64,000 nucleotides of DNA from Mycolicibacterium lacusdiani (GCF_021916785.1 NZ_JAKCFC010000007.1:124001-188000); one strand, 5' to 3'. Positions 18,954-28,511 are shown, counted from the first letter of the stretch. The notes: generated by a model not told the origin, from the letters alone. Translations and numbers: made by a program.

Positions 18954-19762
18954 AGCCACCACCGCTCGAGCACGCGCGCCAGGCCGTCGTCGGTGTTCGG
19001 CGCCGTCACCTCGTCGGCGGCCTCGATAGCCTCCGGGTGCGCATTGCCCATTGCCACACCGAGCCCGGCCCACCGCAGCATCGGCACGTCGTTGGGCATG
19101 TCCCCGAAGGTCACGACGTCCTGGGCGGTGATGCCGAGTGGCTCGGCCACCTCGGCAATACCCGTCGCCTTGCTGATGCCGATCGGCACCACCTCGATCA
19201 GACCGTTGTTGGTCGAATACGTGAGATCGCCCAGCAGCCCGACGTGCGGGGCGAGCGCGGCCAGCATGTCCGAGCTGCGACCACCCGCCTTGCGGATCAA
19301 CAACTTCACCGCAGGCGCGCTCAACAGGTCCACGAGCGACACCTCGGTGTTGTCCGGGTTGAGCCACGCATGCTCGTAGCCGGGCGAGCTGACGAACTGC
19401 GGGGTCGCGGCGTCGTGCGCGCTGCGCCCCACCCGCTCGACCGCGAGCCCGGCCCCCGGGATGACCCGGGCGGCGATCTCCGCCAGCTCACCGAGTTGGT
19501 CGGCGGTCAGCGTGCGGGCCGACACGATGCGGTCGGTTGCGGCGTCGTACACCACTGCGCCGTTGGCGCACACGGCCATCGGCGCAATCCCGAGCGCGTC
19601 GACCACCGGCGAGATCCAGCGCGGCGGCCGCCCGGTCGCGAGGATGAACGCGATGCCGGAGTCGACGGCCGCGTGCACCGCGGCACGGGTTCGGGGGGTG
19701 ACGTTCTCGTCCGCGTCGAGCAGGGTGCCGTCGACGTCGGTCGCGATCATGGCGGGCAGCAT
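18950..19762 (-). CDS. HAD-superfamily Cof-type phosphatase (Rv3813c type)
   Basis: The product is a 270-residue cytosolic hydrolase of HAD subfamily IIB. Motif I is TDVDGTLLD (Asp9, Asp11), motif II is ATGRP, and the C-terminal motif is TFGDMPNDVPML. Substrates of Cof-type enzymes are usually sugar or cofactor phosphates; nothing here identifies the one used. The start ATG directly follows the stop of the upstream acyltransferase gene, so the genes form one transcription unit. Confidence 0.88.
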   Translation of the reverse strand: MLPAMIATDVDGTLLDADENVTPRTRAAVHAAVDSGIAFILATGRPPRWISPVVDALGIAPMAVCANGAVVYDAATDRIVSARTLTADQLGELAEIAARVIPGAGLAVERVGRSAHDAATPQFVSSPGYEHAWLNPDNTEVSLVDLLSAPAVKLLIRKAGGRSSDMLAALAPHVGLLGDLTYSTNNGLIEVVPIGISKATGIAEVAEPLGITAQDVVTFGDMPNDVPMLRWAGLGVAMGNAHPEAIEAADEVTAPNTDDGLARVLERWWL

Positions 19763-20509
19763 TCAGCCGTTCTCCGTCTGCCTGCGTGCGCGCTCGGCCC
19801 GTTCGGCCTCCTCGCGCACTCTGGCCTCGTGGGGCGTGGGTGCGGTGCCGCCGAGCCTGTGCGGCACCCAGTAAGCGCCCGCGGGATGCGGGTACTCCTC
19901 CTGCACGCGGTGCAGGATGTCAGTCATCTCGGCGCGCAGATCGACCATCACACGATCGACGGGCTCCGCCACGACCATCGGCCTCTCGACTGCGACAGTG
20001 ATTGGAATTCTGTTGCGGCCCAGGTGCTTCGGGTGGTCCTTGGTCCAGATCCGCTGCGCCCCCCACACGATGAGCGGGACGATCGGAACCCGAGCATCGA
20101 TGGCCATCCGCGCGGCGCCGGTCTTGAACTCCTTCAGTTCGAAGCTCCGGCTGATGGTGGCCTCGGGGTACATGCCGATGATCTCTCCGGCACGGAGCTG
20201 GTCGACGGCCGCGGAGTAGGCGCTGCCGCCCGCGGCGCGGTCGACGGGAATCGCTCCGGAATGCCTGATCAGGTAGTCGACCGGTTTGATCTTCTGCATC
20301 TCGGACTTGATCATGAACCGCATGCGTCGACCGCGGTGCATCGCGGCGAGCGCCGCGGGCAGGAAGTCGACGTAGCTGGTGTGGTTGATCGCGATCACGG
20401 CGCCACCGGTGGCGGGGATGTTGTCCAGCCCCTGATAGTCGATCCGAGTGCCGGTGGCCCGCACGACGGTTCGGGCCGCGATCTCCAGACTGCGGAAGAC
20501 CGGTTCCAT
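19763..20509 (-). CDS. PlsC-type acyltransferase, copy 1
   Basis: The product is a 248-residue 1-acyl-glycerol-3-phosphate acyltransferase-family protein with the catalytic HX4D motif in NHTSYVDF (His43, Asp48), GAIPVDR and a YPEATIS block in place of the usual EGTRS. Its sequence parallels that of the next gene upstream nearly throughout, so the pair arose by duplication. M. tuberculosis has three such genes here (Rv3814c-Rv3816c). The ATG overlaps the upstream stop by one base. It probably acylates a phospholipid or related precursor; the acceptor cannot be told. Confidence 0.9.
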   Translation of the reverse strand: MEPVFRSLEIAARTVVRATGTRIDYQGLDNIPATGGAVIAINHTSYVDFLPAALAAMHRGRRMRFMIKSEMQKIKPVDYLIRHSGAIPVDRAAGGSAYSAAVDQLRAGEIIGMYPEATISRSFELKEFKTGAARMAIDARVPIVPLIVWGAQRIWTKDHPKHLGRNRIPITVAVERPMVVAEPVDRVMVDLRAEMTDILHRVQEEYPHPAGAYWVPHRLGGTAPTPHEARVREEAERAERARRQTENG

Positions 20510-21282
20510 CAGACCTGTCCCGGCTCCTCCGGCCGCTGCGCCCGGCGGGCCGCCTTCTCTGCGGCCTCGTCGGCGTCGAGCTGGTTCGCCTCGGCGAGCG
20601 TCGGCGCCGCCCCACCCAGACGGTGCGGCACCCAGAATTCGTTCGCCGGGTGCGGGCCGTACGCGTCCTGCGTGCGCTCGAGCAGATGCTGCATGCGGGT
20701 GTGCAGCAGCGCCGTCAGCTCCGCGGCGGGAAGCGTCGGCTGAATCGGTTCGCCGACGGTCACGAAGATGGGCACCTTCGGTCGCCACATCTTGCGCGGG
20801 TGCCCCTTGGTCCAGATGCGCTGTGCGCCCCACACGATGTGCGGGACGATCGGCACGTCGGCGGCGATCGCCATCCGCGCGGCCCCGGACTTGAAGTCCT
20901 TGATCTCGAAACTGCGGCTGATCGTGGCCTCGGGATAGACGCCGACGTAGTCGCCCGCCTTGAGCCGCTGACATGCCTCCGCGAACGACTCGGCGCCACT
21001 GTCGCGATCCACCGGGATGTGTCGCAGGCTCCGCATGATCGGACCGGACACCTTGCTGTCGAACACCTCGCGCTTGGCCATGAAGCGCACCTTGCGGCCG
21101 TGGCCCTGCAGGTACGCCGGCAATCCGGCGAAGGTGAAGTCGAAGTAGCTGGTGTGGTTGATCGCGATCACCGCACCACCGGTGGGCGGCAGGTTCTCGA
21201 CTCCGGTGACCGTGAACTTCAGCCCCTGCACCTTCCACACCAGGCGAGCGGCCTGGATGACGGTGCCGTATACGGGTTCCAC
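20509..21282 (-). CDS. PlsC-type acyltransferase, copy 2
   Basis: The product is a 257-residue paralogue of its downstream neighbour. HX4D lies in NHTSYFDF (His43, Asp48), followed by RHIPVDR, YPEATISRSFE and IVWGAQRIWTKGH. The GTG at 21282 gives the same N-terminal layout (EPVY against EPVF) as copy 1 and is therefore chosen, though no clear ribosome binding site is visible. A longer open frame upstream lies antisense to the Rieske gene and is rejected. This is probably the first gene of a three-gene operon. Confidence 0.9.
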   Translation of the reverse strand: MEPVYGTVIQAARLVWKVQGLKFTVTGVENLPPTGGAVIAINHTSYFDFTFAGLPAYLQGHGRKVRFMAKREVFDSKVSGPIMRSLRHIPVDRDSGAESFAEACQRLKAGDYVGVYPEATISRSFEIKDFKSGAARMAIAADVPIVPHIVWGAQRIWTKGHPRKMWRPKVPIFVTVGEPIQPTLPAAELTALLHTRMQHLLERTQDAYGPHPANEFWVPHRLGGAAPTLAEANQLDADEAAEKAARRAQRPEEPGQV

Positions 21283-21459
21283 GTCAGTCAGCCTAGTGCG
21301 TGGCCTCGACCCGAGATCCTGCGGAGCGTGACCTTCCCCACCGGACCCGTGACCGTGCCCGACGTGGTCGGGGTCGCCCGTGGGACTCCGCCGATGACGG
21401 CGAGCCCGCGTCGGCGGGCTAGACTTGACCCGAGCGCAACACCGTGGGGAAGGCGATAA

Positions 21460-23022
21460 GTGCAGGTCACGAGTGTCGGACACGCCGGCTTCCGAATCGA
21501 CACCCAGGCTGGGAGCATCCTGTGCGACCCGTGGGTGAACCCGGCGTACTTCGCATCGTGGTTCCCGTTCCCCGACAACAGCGAGCTGGACTGGGACCGC
21601 CTCGGCGACGTGGACTACCTCTACGTCAGCCACCTGCACAAGGACCACTTCGACCCGGCGAACCTGGCGGCGCACGTCAATAAGGACGCCGTGGTGCTGC
21701 TGCCCGACTATCCGGTGCCGGACCTGCGCCGCGAACTGGAGAAGCTGGGGTTTCACCGCTTCTTCGAGACCACCGACTCCGTGAAGCACCGCGTGTCCGG
21801 GCCCAAGGGCGACCTCGACGTGATGATCGTCGCGCTGCGCGCACCCGCCGATGGACCGATCGGCGACTCGGGCCTCGTGGTGTCCGACGGCGAGACCGTC
21901 GCGTTCAACATGAACGACGCGCGTCCGGTCGATCTGGACATGGTGGCCGAGGAGTTCGGTCACGTCGACGTCCACATGCTGCAGTACTCGGGCGCCATCT
22001 GGTACCCGATGGTCTACGACATGCCCGCCCGCGCCAAGGAAGCGTTCGGCACGCAGAAGCGGCAGCGCCAGATGGACCGTAGCCGCCAGTACATCGCCCA
22101 GGTGGGTGCGACGTGGGTGGTGCCGTCCGCCGGGCCACCGTGCTTCCTGGACTCGGCCCTGCGCGACCTCAACGACGATCACGGCGATCCGGCGAACATC
22201 TTCCCGGACCAGATCGTGTTCCTCGAGCAGCTGCGGAACAACGGTCACGACGGCGGGCTGCTCATGATCCCGGGCACCACCGCGACGTTCACCGGCAGCC
22301 GCCTCGACTCGCTGGTGCATCCGGTGCCCGACGACGAGGCCGAAGCCACCTTCACCACCGGCAAGGCCGACTACATCGAGGCGTACGCGCAACGGATGGC
22401 CCCGGTACTCGCCGCGGAGAAGGCGGCCTGGGCGCCCGCCGAGGGCGACCCGCTGCTGGAGCCGCTGCGGGCGAAGTTCGAGCCGATCATGCTGCAGACC
22501 GATCAGATCTGCGACGGCATCGGATACCCGGTGGAGCTGCGGCTACGTTCCGGAGACCGTGAAGAGATCGTAGTGCTCGACTTCCCGAAACGGGTAGTGC
22601 GCGAGTCGATTCCGGACGAGAAGTTCCGCTACGGCTTCGAGATCGCACCCGAACTGGTGCGCACCGTGCTGCGCGACGACGAACCGGACTGGGTCAACAC
22701 CATCTTCCTGTCCACGCGATTCAAGGCGTGGCGGGTCGGCGGTTACAACGAGTACCTGTACACGTTCTTCAAGTGCCTGACCGACGAGCGCATCGCCTAC
22801 GCCGACGGCTGGTTCGCCGAAGCGCACGACGACACGGCCTCGATCACGATGGACGGCTGGGAGATGCAGCGGCGCTGCCCGCACCTGAAGGCGGACCTGT
22901 CGAAGTTCGGTGTCGTCGAGGGCAATACGTTGACGTGCAACCTGCACGGGTGGCAGTGGAACCTCACCAACGGCCGGTGCCTCACGTCGAAGGGCCACGA
23001 GTTGCGAAGCCGTCGGACATGA
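21460..23022 (+). CDS. metallo-beta-lactamase fold protein with C-terminal Rieske domain (Rv3818 type)
   Basis: The 520-residue fusion has an N-terminal metallo-hydrolase domain with the HLHKDHFD metal motif near residue 65. Its C-terminal Rieske [2Fe-2S] centre has ligands in CPHLKADL and CNLHGWQW (CxH and CxxH). The architecture resembles N-acyl-phosphatidylethanolamine or CMP-Neu5Ac hydroxylase-like enzymes; the reaction is unknown. GGGGAAGG lies 6 bases before the GTG at 21460. The next small gene overlaps its stop as ATGA. Confidence 0.88.
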   Translation: MQVTSVGHAGFRIDTQAGSILCDPWVNPAYFASWFPFPDNSELDWDRLGDVDYLYVSHLHKDHFDPANLAAHVNKDAVVLLPDYPVPDLRRELEKLGFHRFFETTDSVKHRVSGPKGDLDVMIVALRAPADGPIGDSGLVVSDGETVAFNMNDARPVDLDMVAEEFGHVDVHMLQYSGAIWYPMVYDMPARAKEAFGTQKRQRQMDRSRQYIAQVGATWVVPSAGPPCFLDSALRDLNDDHGDPANIFPDQIVFLEQLRNNGHDGGLLMIPGTTATFTGSRLDSLVHPVPDDEAEATFTTGKADYIEAYAQRMAPVLAAEKAAWAPAEGDPLLEPLRAKFEPIMLQTDQICDGIGYPVELRLRSGDREEIVVLDFPKRVVRESIPDEKFRYGFEIAPELVRTVLRDDEPDWVNTIFLSTRFKAWRVGGYNEYLYTFFKCLTDERIAYADGWFAEAHDDTASITMDGWEMQRRCPHLKADLSKFGVVEGNTLTCNLHGWQWNLTNGRCLTSKGHELRSRRT

Positions 23023-23345
23023 CCGCCCAGCAGTACGACGACGGGCTGATCCAGCTCGACCGGCACGCGATCACGTTGCGCCGCTACCACTTCCCGTCGG
23101 GGACGTCGAAGGTCATCCCGCTGTCGTCGGTGCGCGGGTACCGGTCCGAATCGCTGGGCCTGCTGAACCGCTTCCGGCTGTGGGGCAGTTCGGACCTGAG
23201 GCGCTGGCTGCCGTTGGACGTCGGACGTCCGCTGAAGCCGACGCTGGTCACGCTGGACGTGCCGGGCACCAAGCTGGCACCCGCGTTCACGCCCGAACGG
23301 GCCGAGGAGTTCCTGGCCGTGCTCGGCGAGCTGCTGCCCGACTAG
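23019..23345 (+). CDS. small conserved protein (Rv3819 type)
   Basis: This is a 108-residue protein with no recognised domain. It is rich in Leu and Arg and has a regular beta-strand pattern (RHAITLRRYHFP, KVIPLSSVRGY) resembling small PH-like folds, but that is only an impression. The start overlaps the Rieske gene stop by 4 bases, so the pair should be translated together. It converges with the amidase gene with a 4-base overlap. Confidence 0.8.
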   Translation: MTAQQYDDGLIQLDRHAITLRRYHFPSGTSKVIPLSSVRGYRSESLGLLNRFRLWGSSDLRRWLPLDVGRPLKPTLVTLDVPGTKLAPAFTPERAEEFLAVLGELLPD

Positions 23346-24796
23346 CTCCGGCCCGGATATGCCGGCAGGAGCCCTGGAACCGATTCGATGGCCTGCGCGA
23401 CGCGGAACGCCATTGCTTCGTCGTTCGGGTGACCGACCACCTGTACGCCGGTCGGTACCCCTTCGTCGGACATTCCGCTTGGCACCGACAGCACCGGGCA
23501 GGCATTGGCGACGTTGAACGGCACCGTCATGTGGGATTCCCAGTAGTGGGTGAGATGTCGCTCAGGCGTGTCGATTCCATCGAGGTAGTCGCCGTCGGCG
23601 GACAGCGACGTCACCGCCGACGTCGGACACAGCAGCACGTCAGCCCCGTCCATGGCCGCCGCGAGGTCGCCACGCATCCGGGCGTCCATCGCCAGCGAGT
23701 CGACGAGTGAATACCGCTGCGCGGCAGCACCAGCGTCGGCGATGATCCGTCGCAAGTAGGCGGACACACGGTCCTCGGTGCCCGCGATCTCCCGCGCCAC
23801 GGCCGGACCCAGGATGTGACCGAAGTGCGCGAAGCTGGTCTCGCGGATCAACCCGGTCGTCCACGGCAGGTCGACTTCGACGACCTCTGCGCCCGCTGCC
23901 GCCAATGCCTCCGCGACCGCGCGGGTGTTCGCCACGATCTCGGGCGCAACGGGGTAGTCACCGAGTCGGACGGAGAGCGCGATTCGCAGGCCTGCGACAC
24001 CTCCGTCGAAGTCGATGGGCTGACCATTGGGTCCCCACGAGTCGTGATCGACAGGGTGGCGTCCCGACATCACCGCGGCCAGCAAGGCCACGTCGGCAAC
24101 GGTGCGTCCCATCGGACCGTCGCCGCGGTACCAGTCCGCCGCCAGTGGCGGCAGCCCGGGCACCCGGCCGAATGGCGCCTTGTAGCCGACCACGCCGGTG
24201 AATCCGGCGGGGATCCGGGTGGATCCGGCGATGTCGGACGCGGTTGCCAGCGTGGTGAAGCCTGCCGCCAGCGCGGCACCGGCGCCGCCCGAGGAACCAC
24301 CGGGCGACGTCTGCGGGTTCCACGGGTTGCGGGTCACTCCCCACATCGGCGAGTGAGTAACCGTGGCGCAACTGAATTCGGGGCTAGTGGTGCGGCCGTG
24401 GATGATCCCGCCGGCAGCGCGGATCCGCTGCACCACCGGGTGATCGCGGTCGGCCAGCCGTCCGCGCTTGGCCTCCAACCCGTATTCGAGGCGGTGGCCG
24501 GCGATGCCGTGCTTCTCCTTGGTCGCGACCGTCAATCCGAGCAGGGCGGGCGGTGTCTCGCCGTCGGTCGCGCAGCGTGCGTATTCGTTCTCGGCGTGGC
24601 GCGCAGCCGACCTCGCGGTGTCGAACATGGTCTCGGTGAACGCGTTGATGCCCGTGGTCGTGTCACCGTTGCGGGCGTCGATCTCCGAGATCTGCGCCTC
24701 GAGCACGTCCAACGGCGAGCATTCGAGTCTGCGGAATGCGGCCAGTGCCTCGACGGCGCTCAGATATGCCAGCCCGGTTGCGGTCGTCGACGTCAT
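23342..24796 (-). CDS. amidase signature family hydrolase
   Basis: The product is a 484-residue enzyme with the Ser-cisSer-Lys triad of the family: Lys93 (VATKEKHG), Ser168/Ser169 (PGGSSGGAGA) and nucleophile Ser192 (DIAGSTRIPAG). It hydrolyses a carboxamide or carbamate-like bond; the substrate is unknown. It is the last gene of a unit with the M20 hydrolase (1-base overlap, TGATG) and an MFS transporter, which points to breakdown of an imported nitrogen compound. No counterpart is known at this place in M. tuberculosis. Confidence 0.9.
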   Translation of the reverse strand: MTSTTATGLAYLSAVEALAAFRRLECSPLDVLEAQISEIDARNGDTTTGINAFTETMFDTARSAARHAENEYARCATDGETPPALLGLTVATKEKHGIAGHRLEYGLEAKRGRLADRDHPVVQRIRAAGGIIHGRTTSPEFSCATVTHSPMWGVTRNPWNPQTSPGGSSGGAGAALAAGFTTLATASDIAGSTRIPAGFTGVVGYKAPFGRVPGLPPLAADWYRGDGPMGRTVADVALLAAVMSGRHPVDHDSWGPNGQPIDFDGGVAGLRIALSVRLGDYPVAPEIVANTRAVAEALAAAGAEVVEVDLPWTTGLIRETSFAHFGHILGPAVAREIAGTEDRVSAYLRRIIADAGAAAQRYSLVDSLAMDARMRGDLAAAMDGADVLLCPTSAVTSLSADGDYLDGIDTPERHLTHYWESHMTVPFNVANACPVLSVPSGMSDEGVPTGVQVVGHPNDEAMAFRVAQAIESVPGLLPAYPGRS

Positions 24797-26073
24797 CAGG
24801 CGGCCGTCTCGGCGAGGGCGCCGTGCACCATCTCCCAGGCCACCTTGGCCAGTGCCGCCAGACCCTTCGCCATGTCTTCGTCAGTGCTGAACTCCCGCTC
24901 GCAGTGACTCACCCCGTCGATCGACGGAATGAACATCATGACCGTCGGAACGATCCGGTTCATCGGGACCGAATCGTGCCCCGCCATGGTGCGGATGGGT
25001 CGCACGCTCAGTCCCAGGTCGGCGGCCAGTTTCTCGGTCAGTTCCACGCCGGCTCTTGGGAAGCGTTGAATGTCGCGGACGTCGAAGTCACGGACGTTGA
25101 TCGTGATGTCGTGCGCTTCGGCAACGGCAGCGATGTCGTCGAGCAGGCTGTCCCGTGCGGCTGCCACGACATCCGGTGAGGCCGAACGTAGGTCGGCAAC
25201 CAGGTGCACGCGACGGGCCACCACGATCGGGGAGTTCGGCTCCACGGTGAATCGACCGACCGAGGACACGATCGCGTCCCCATCGGCGCCGTCCTCGGCG
25301 ACGAACTTCGTCGTCACGTCGTGCACCAGCAACACCACCTTGCTGGCGGCGACCAATGCATCGTGACGGTCGGCCATCGCCGTGGCACCGGTGTGCGACT
25401 GCTCTCCGACCACTTCGATGTCGAGTTTCTGGGTGTACCAGGAATAGTCGACTGCACCCAGATCGGTGCCCTCGCGCTCCAGGATGCGCCCCTGCTCGAT
25501 GTGGATCTCCGCGTATCCGGCGACCGCAGGGCGTTGGTCGTCGCCGCGGTAGCCGATCGCATCCAGGGCCTCGGCCACCGAGACCCCCGTCAGATCGCGC
25601 ACCTGCAGCATCTCCTGCTCGTCCATCAAGCCGGCGAAGACCGACGACCCCATGATCGACGGCGGGAACCGGCCGCCTTCCTCGTTGAACCAGTTGACGA
25701 CCCCGAGATTGAACATCGGTTGGGCACTCCCACCGCTGATTCGGGTGGCCACTTCCTCGGCGGCATGCAACGCGGCGATCACGCCGTAGGCGCCGTCGAA
25801 GCGCCCGCCGAGCGGCTGCGAATCCAGGTGCGATCCGATCAGTACGTAGGGGGCGCCTGGTACGAACTCGATCAGTGCGAACATGTTGCCGATACCGTCC
25901 ACCCGCAGTTCCCATCCACGGTGGGCCGCGAACGCAGCGAACCAGTCTCGGCTCAGCTTGTCCTCGGGGGTGGCAGCTTGGCGATCCACGCCGTCGTTGG
26001 CGGTGGCGCCGAACGTGGCCACGTGGTGGAAGTCGGCGAGGAACCGGGAAGCGTCCAAGTCAGCGATGCGCAT
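24796..26073 (-). CDS. M20-family Zn hydrolase (N-carbamoyl-amino-acid hydrolase / allantoate amidohydrolase type)
   Basis: The product is a 425-residue binuclear metal amidohydrolase. Metal ligands are recognisable in GSHLDSQPLGGRFDGAYG (His82, Asp93), NEEGGRF (Glu131-Glu132), EIHIEQG (His191) and SHCEREFS near the C-terminus, the pattern of the hydantoinase/carbamoylase branch rather than plain peptidases. Likely substrates are N-carbamoyl amino acids, ureidopropionate or allantoate; sequence alone does not decide. An AAAGGA lies about 9 bases before the ATG. Confidence 0.9.
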   Translation of the reverse strand: MRIADLDASRFLADFHHVATFGATANDGVDRQAATPEDKLSRDWFAAFAAHRGWELRVDGIGNMFALIEFVPGAPYVLIGSHLDSQPLGGRFDGAYGVIAALHAAEEVATRISGGSAQPMFNLGVVNWFNEEGGRFPPSIMGSSVFAGLMDEQEMLQVRDLTGVSVAEALDAIGYRGDDQRPAVAGYAEIHIEQGRILEREGTDLGAVDYSWYTQKLDIEVVGEQSHTGATAMADRHDALVAASKVVLLVHDVTTKFVAEDGADGDAIVSSVGRFTVEPNSPIVVARRVHLVADLRSASPDVVAAARDSLLDDIAAVAEAHDITINVRDFDVRDIQRFPRAGVELTEKLAADLGLSVRPIRTMAGHDSVPMNRIVPTVMMFIPSIDGVSHCEREFSTDEDMAKGLAALAKVAWEMVHGALAETAA

Positions 26074-26098
26074 GGTGGAATTCCTTTCGAGGAGTCGA

Positions 26099-27433
26099 TC
26101 AGCCGACGCGGTGGCGGGTTTCGGGGATCTTGGTCAGAAGCAGGAACAGCAGCACCACCAGCGCGGCGGCGGCCATGTAGAAGCCAGGTGCAGAATCCCT
26201 ACCCGTGCTCGAGACCAGCATCGTGCCGATGAACGGTGCGGACCCGCCGAACGCGGCGTAGGCGACGTTGTAGCTGATCGCTGCGGAGGTGAAACGCGTT
26301 TCCGTAGTGAAGATCTCGACGAAGAAGGTGTAACACCCGCCGCCGTAGATGCACATCGGTACGACGAACAGCAGCTGCCCGGCGATCGCGAGGGCGAGTG
26401 AACCACTGGTCACCAACATGAAGCATGGGATCGACAGCACCGCGAGCGCAGCAGCGCCGGTGATGAGCATCGGCCGGCGCCCGACCCGGTCGCCGATGAT
26501 GCCCCCGACGGGCAGGAGGATGGCATAGAGCGCCATCGCAAGGGCATTCGCACCGAGGGATGCCTCGCGGCTGAGATTGCCGGTGACCTGGACGTAGGAG
26601 ACGAAGTATCCGGACAGGAAGTAGAAGCCCATGGCCGTCAGCCCCATCACGCAGATGACCTGAAGCATCCGGGTCCTGTTTTCCCGGAACGCTTCTCGGA
26701 TCGGGCTGTACTCCTTGTGCTCGTGCTTGGCCAGGACCTGCTTGAACGCCTCGGACTCCTCGGTCTTGGAGCGGATCCACAGGCCGAAGAATGCCAGCGG
26801 CAGCGCGAGCAGGAACGGAATGCGCCAGCCGTAGGAGTCGAAGGCCTCCGCAGGCATGGTCGACGAGAGCACCAGGATCAACGAACCACCGATCACCGAC
26901 GGCAAGGCGGTGGCAGCCAGGGTTACGTTGATCCAGAATCCGCGCCGTTCCAACGGAGCATGTTCGAAGACGAAGGCAGGAGCACCAACGGATTCGCCGC
27001 CTGCGGAGAAGCCCTGCACGAGGCGACACAGCACCAGCAGGATCGGCGCGAACACGCCGACGGTGGCGTAGGTCGGCAGCAGTCCGATCGCAGCTGTGGC
27101 GACGCCGATGGACATCAGGGTGATGAACAGGACCTTGCGTCGACCGATGCGGTCCCCGAGCGCTCCGAAGAACATTCCGCCCAACGGTCGCACCAGGAAG
27201 GCGACCCCGAACGTGGCGAACGTGGCGAGCAACCCTGCCAACGCGTTGTCGCCGGGAAAGAACAGGTGCGACAGCGTTACCGCAGACAATCCGTAGAGGG
27301 TGAAGTCGTAGAACTCGATGAACTGACCGATACTGCCGCCGGCCAGGACCCGCTTCTGCATGCCACTGCTCTTCTTGGCGGTGTCCCCTGCCACGGGCGG
27401 GTCCGCAACGGCATGTCCATCCGTCGTGTTCAT
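26099..27433 (-). CDS. MFS metabolite:H+ symporter (MHS family)
   Basis: The product is a 444-residue transporter with about 12 hydrophobic helices. MFS loop motifs occur twice as GDRIGRRK and GDRVGRRP, and the IEFYDFTLYGL start of helix 1 is typical of ProP/ShiA/KgtP-like proton symporters for organic acids and zwitterions. The ATG at 27433 has AAAGAG 7 bases upstream; the farther in-frame start is rejected. It lies immediately before the M20 hydrolase gene (25 bases), so it probably imports the substrate of the two hydrolases. Confidence 0.9.
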   Translation of the reverse strand: MNTTDGHAVADPPVAGDTAKKSSGMQKRVLAGGSIGQFIEFYDFTLYGLSAVTLSHLFFPGDNALAGLLATFATFGVAFLVRPLGGMFFGALGDRIGRRKVLFITLMSIGVATAAIGLLPTYATVGVFAPILLVLCRLVQGFSAGGESVGAPAFVFEHAPLERRGFWINVTLAATALPSVIGGSLILVLSSTMPAEAFDSYGWRIPFLLALPLAFFGLWIRSKTEESEAFKQVLAKHEHKEYSPIREAFRENRTRMLQVICVMGLTAMGFYFLSGYFVSYVQVTGNLSREASLGANALAMALYAILLPVGGIIGDRVGRRPMLITGAAALAVLSIPCFMLVTSGSLALAIAGQLLFVVPMCIYGGGCYTFFVEIFTTETRFTSAAISYNVAYAAFGGSAPFIGTMLVSSTGRDSAPGFYMAAAALVVLLFLLLTKIPETRHRVG

Positions 27434-27580
27434 GGACGCTCTTTTCTGATCGGTCGAGTCAGCCGTAATCGAAGGCTCGGCTCTGGAAGTGATCTCAGTG
27501 TGTCCCGCGTCACCCGAACGAGTCCAACGAAAGTAGCCGCACATGCTGATCGACGAAATCAATCAGTCCTGTTCAGGAGA

Positions 27581-28489
27581 CTACTGCGCCAGTAGATCGA
27601 CGCAGATCTGCTGGAAGGCCAGGGACTTGCGGGTCGGGCGCCCCTCGGGCAGGCGTACCAGGACGAGTTCGGTCGGGGGCAATTCGTCGGCGAGCTCCAG
27701 CGCGACGACCCTGCCGCCCGCATACGTGAGGTCGCGCGTCAGCCGCCAGTTCAACAGTGAGTAGCCATGCCCCATGCTGACGTAGGACCGCACCGTCTCG
27801 TACCCCGACACCAAGTGGCGGATGCGCGGACGCACCCCTAGTCGCTTGAAGATGTCGAGGTAGTACTCGCGACTGTGCTTGAGGTCCAACAGGATGAACG
27901 GCTCCGCCTCGAACTCCCGGAGGTAGACGGGCTCGTCCGGCGTCGCGGCGCGGGGATGGCCTTCCGGCACCAACAGGTGCGGCGGAACCGTCTGCAGCAC
28001 TTGGTATTCGTACTCAGTGCCGAGGCCGAGGTCGTACATCAGCGCGATCTCGCAGACGCCTTCGGCCAGCGCGCGAATGAGCGACTCCTGGTCGGCCTCG
28101 AGGAAGCTCAGCTTCACCTCGGGATGCCGCTCCTTGAAGGCGGTGAGGATGCTCGGCGCCAGGAACGGAGCCAGTGGCGAGAAGATGCCGGCCACCAGGT
28201 CGCCCGCGAGTTCCTCCCCCTCAGCCCGCACCGAGTGGTGGAGTTGGTCTGCGTCCTCGAGGACCGTCCGCGCGCCGACGAGTAGGCGGCGGCCCGCAAC
28301 CGTCAGTCGCAGACCGCGATTCGAGCGACGGTGGAACAGTTGGACGCCCAACTCGCGCTCGAGCTGGCCGATGGCCGCCGACAGGGTCGACTGCGTGACG
28401 TTCAGTTCGAAGGAGGCCGCACGCATGTTCTCCAGACGAGCAACGGCAGTGAAGTACCTCAGCTGCACCAGTGTGAACGACTTCGCCAT
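27581..28489 (-). CDS. LysR-type transcriptional regulator
   Basis: The product is a 302-residue regulator with an N-terminal winged helix-turn-helix (residues 5-65; FTLVQLRYFTAVARLENM, TQSTLSAAIGQLERELG) and a substrate-binding co-inducer domain. It lies on the same strand, 147 bases upstream of the MFS gene, and is the obvious regulator of the transporter/hydrolase unit. LysR proteins usually sense the pathway substrate. The ATG at 28489 begins the HTH at the usual distance. A farther start upstream lies antisense in the MOSC region and is rejected. Confidence 0.9.
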   Translation of the reverse strand: MAKSFTLVQLRYFTAVARLENMRAASFELNVTQSTLSAAIGQLERELGVQLFHRRSNRGLRLTVAGRRLLVGARTVLEDADQLHHSVRAEGEELAGDLVAGIFSPLAPFLAPSILTAFKERHPEVKLSFLEADQESLIRALAEGVCEIALMYDLGLGTEYEYQVLQTVPPHLLVPEGHPRAATPDEPVYLREFEAEPFILLDLKHSREYYLDIFKRLGVRPRIRHLVSGYETVRSYVSMGHGYSLLNWRLTRDLTYAGGRVVALELADELPPTELVLVRLPEGRPTRKSLAFQQICVDLLAQ

Positions 28490-28511
28490 GATCCGACCCG
28501 GCGCGCTTGGT

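Noticed and set aside
18101..20743. 880-codon open frame on the plus strand
   Set aside because: Starts inside the amidase gene in another frame and continues antisense to three well-supported genes.
21283..22392. Long N-terminal extension of the second acyltransferase
   Set aside because: Antisense to the Rieske gene; family members begin at the GTG at 21282.
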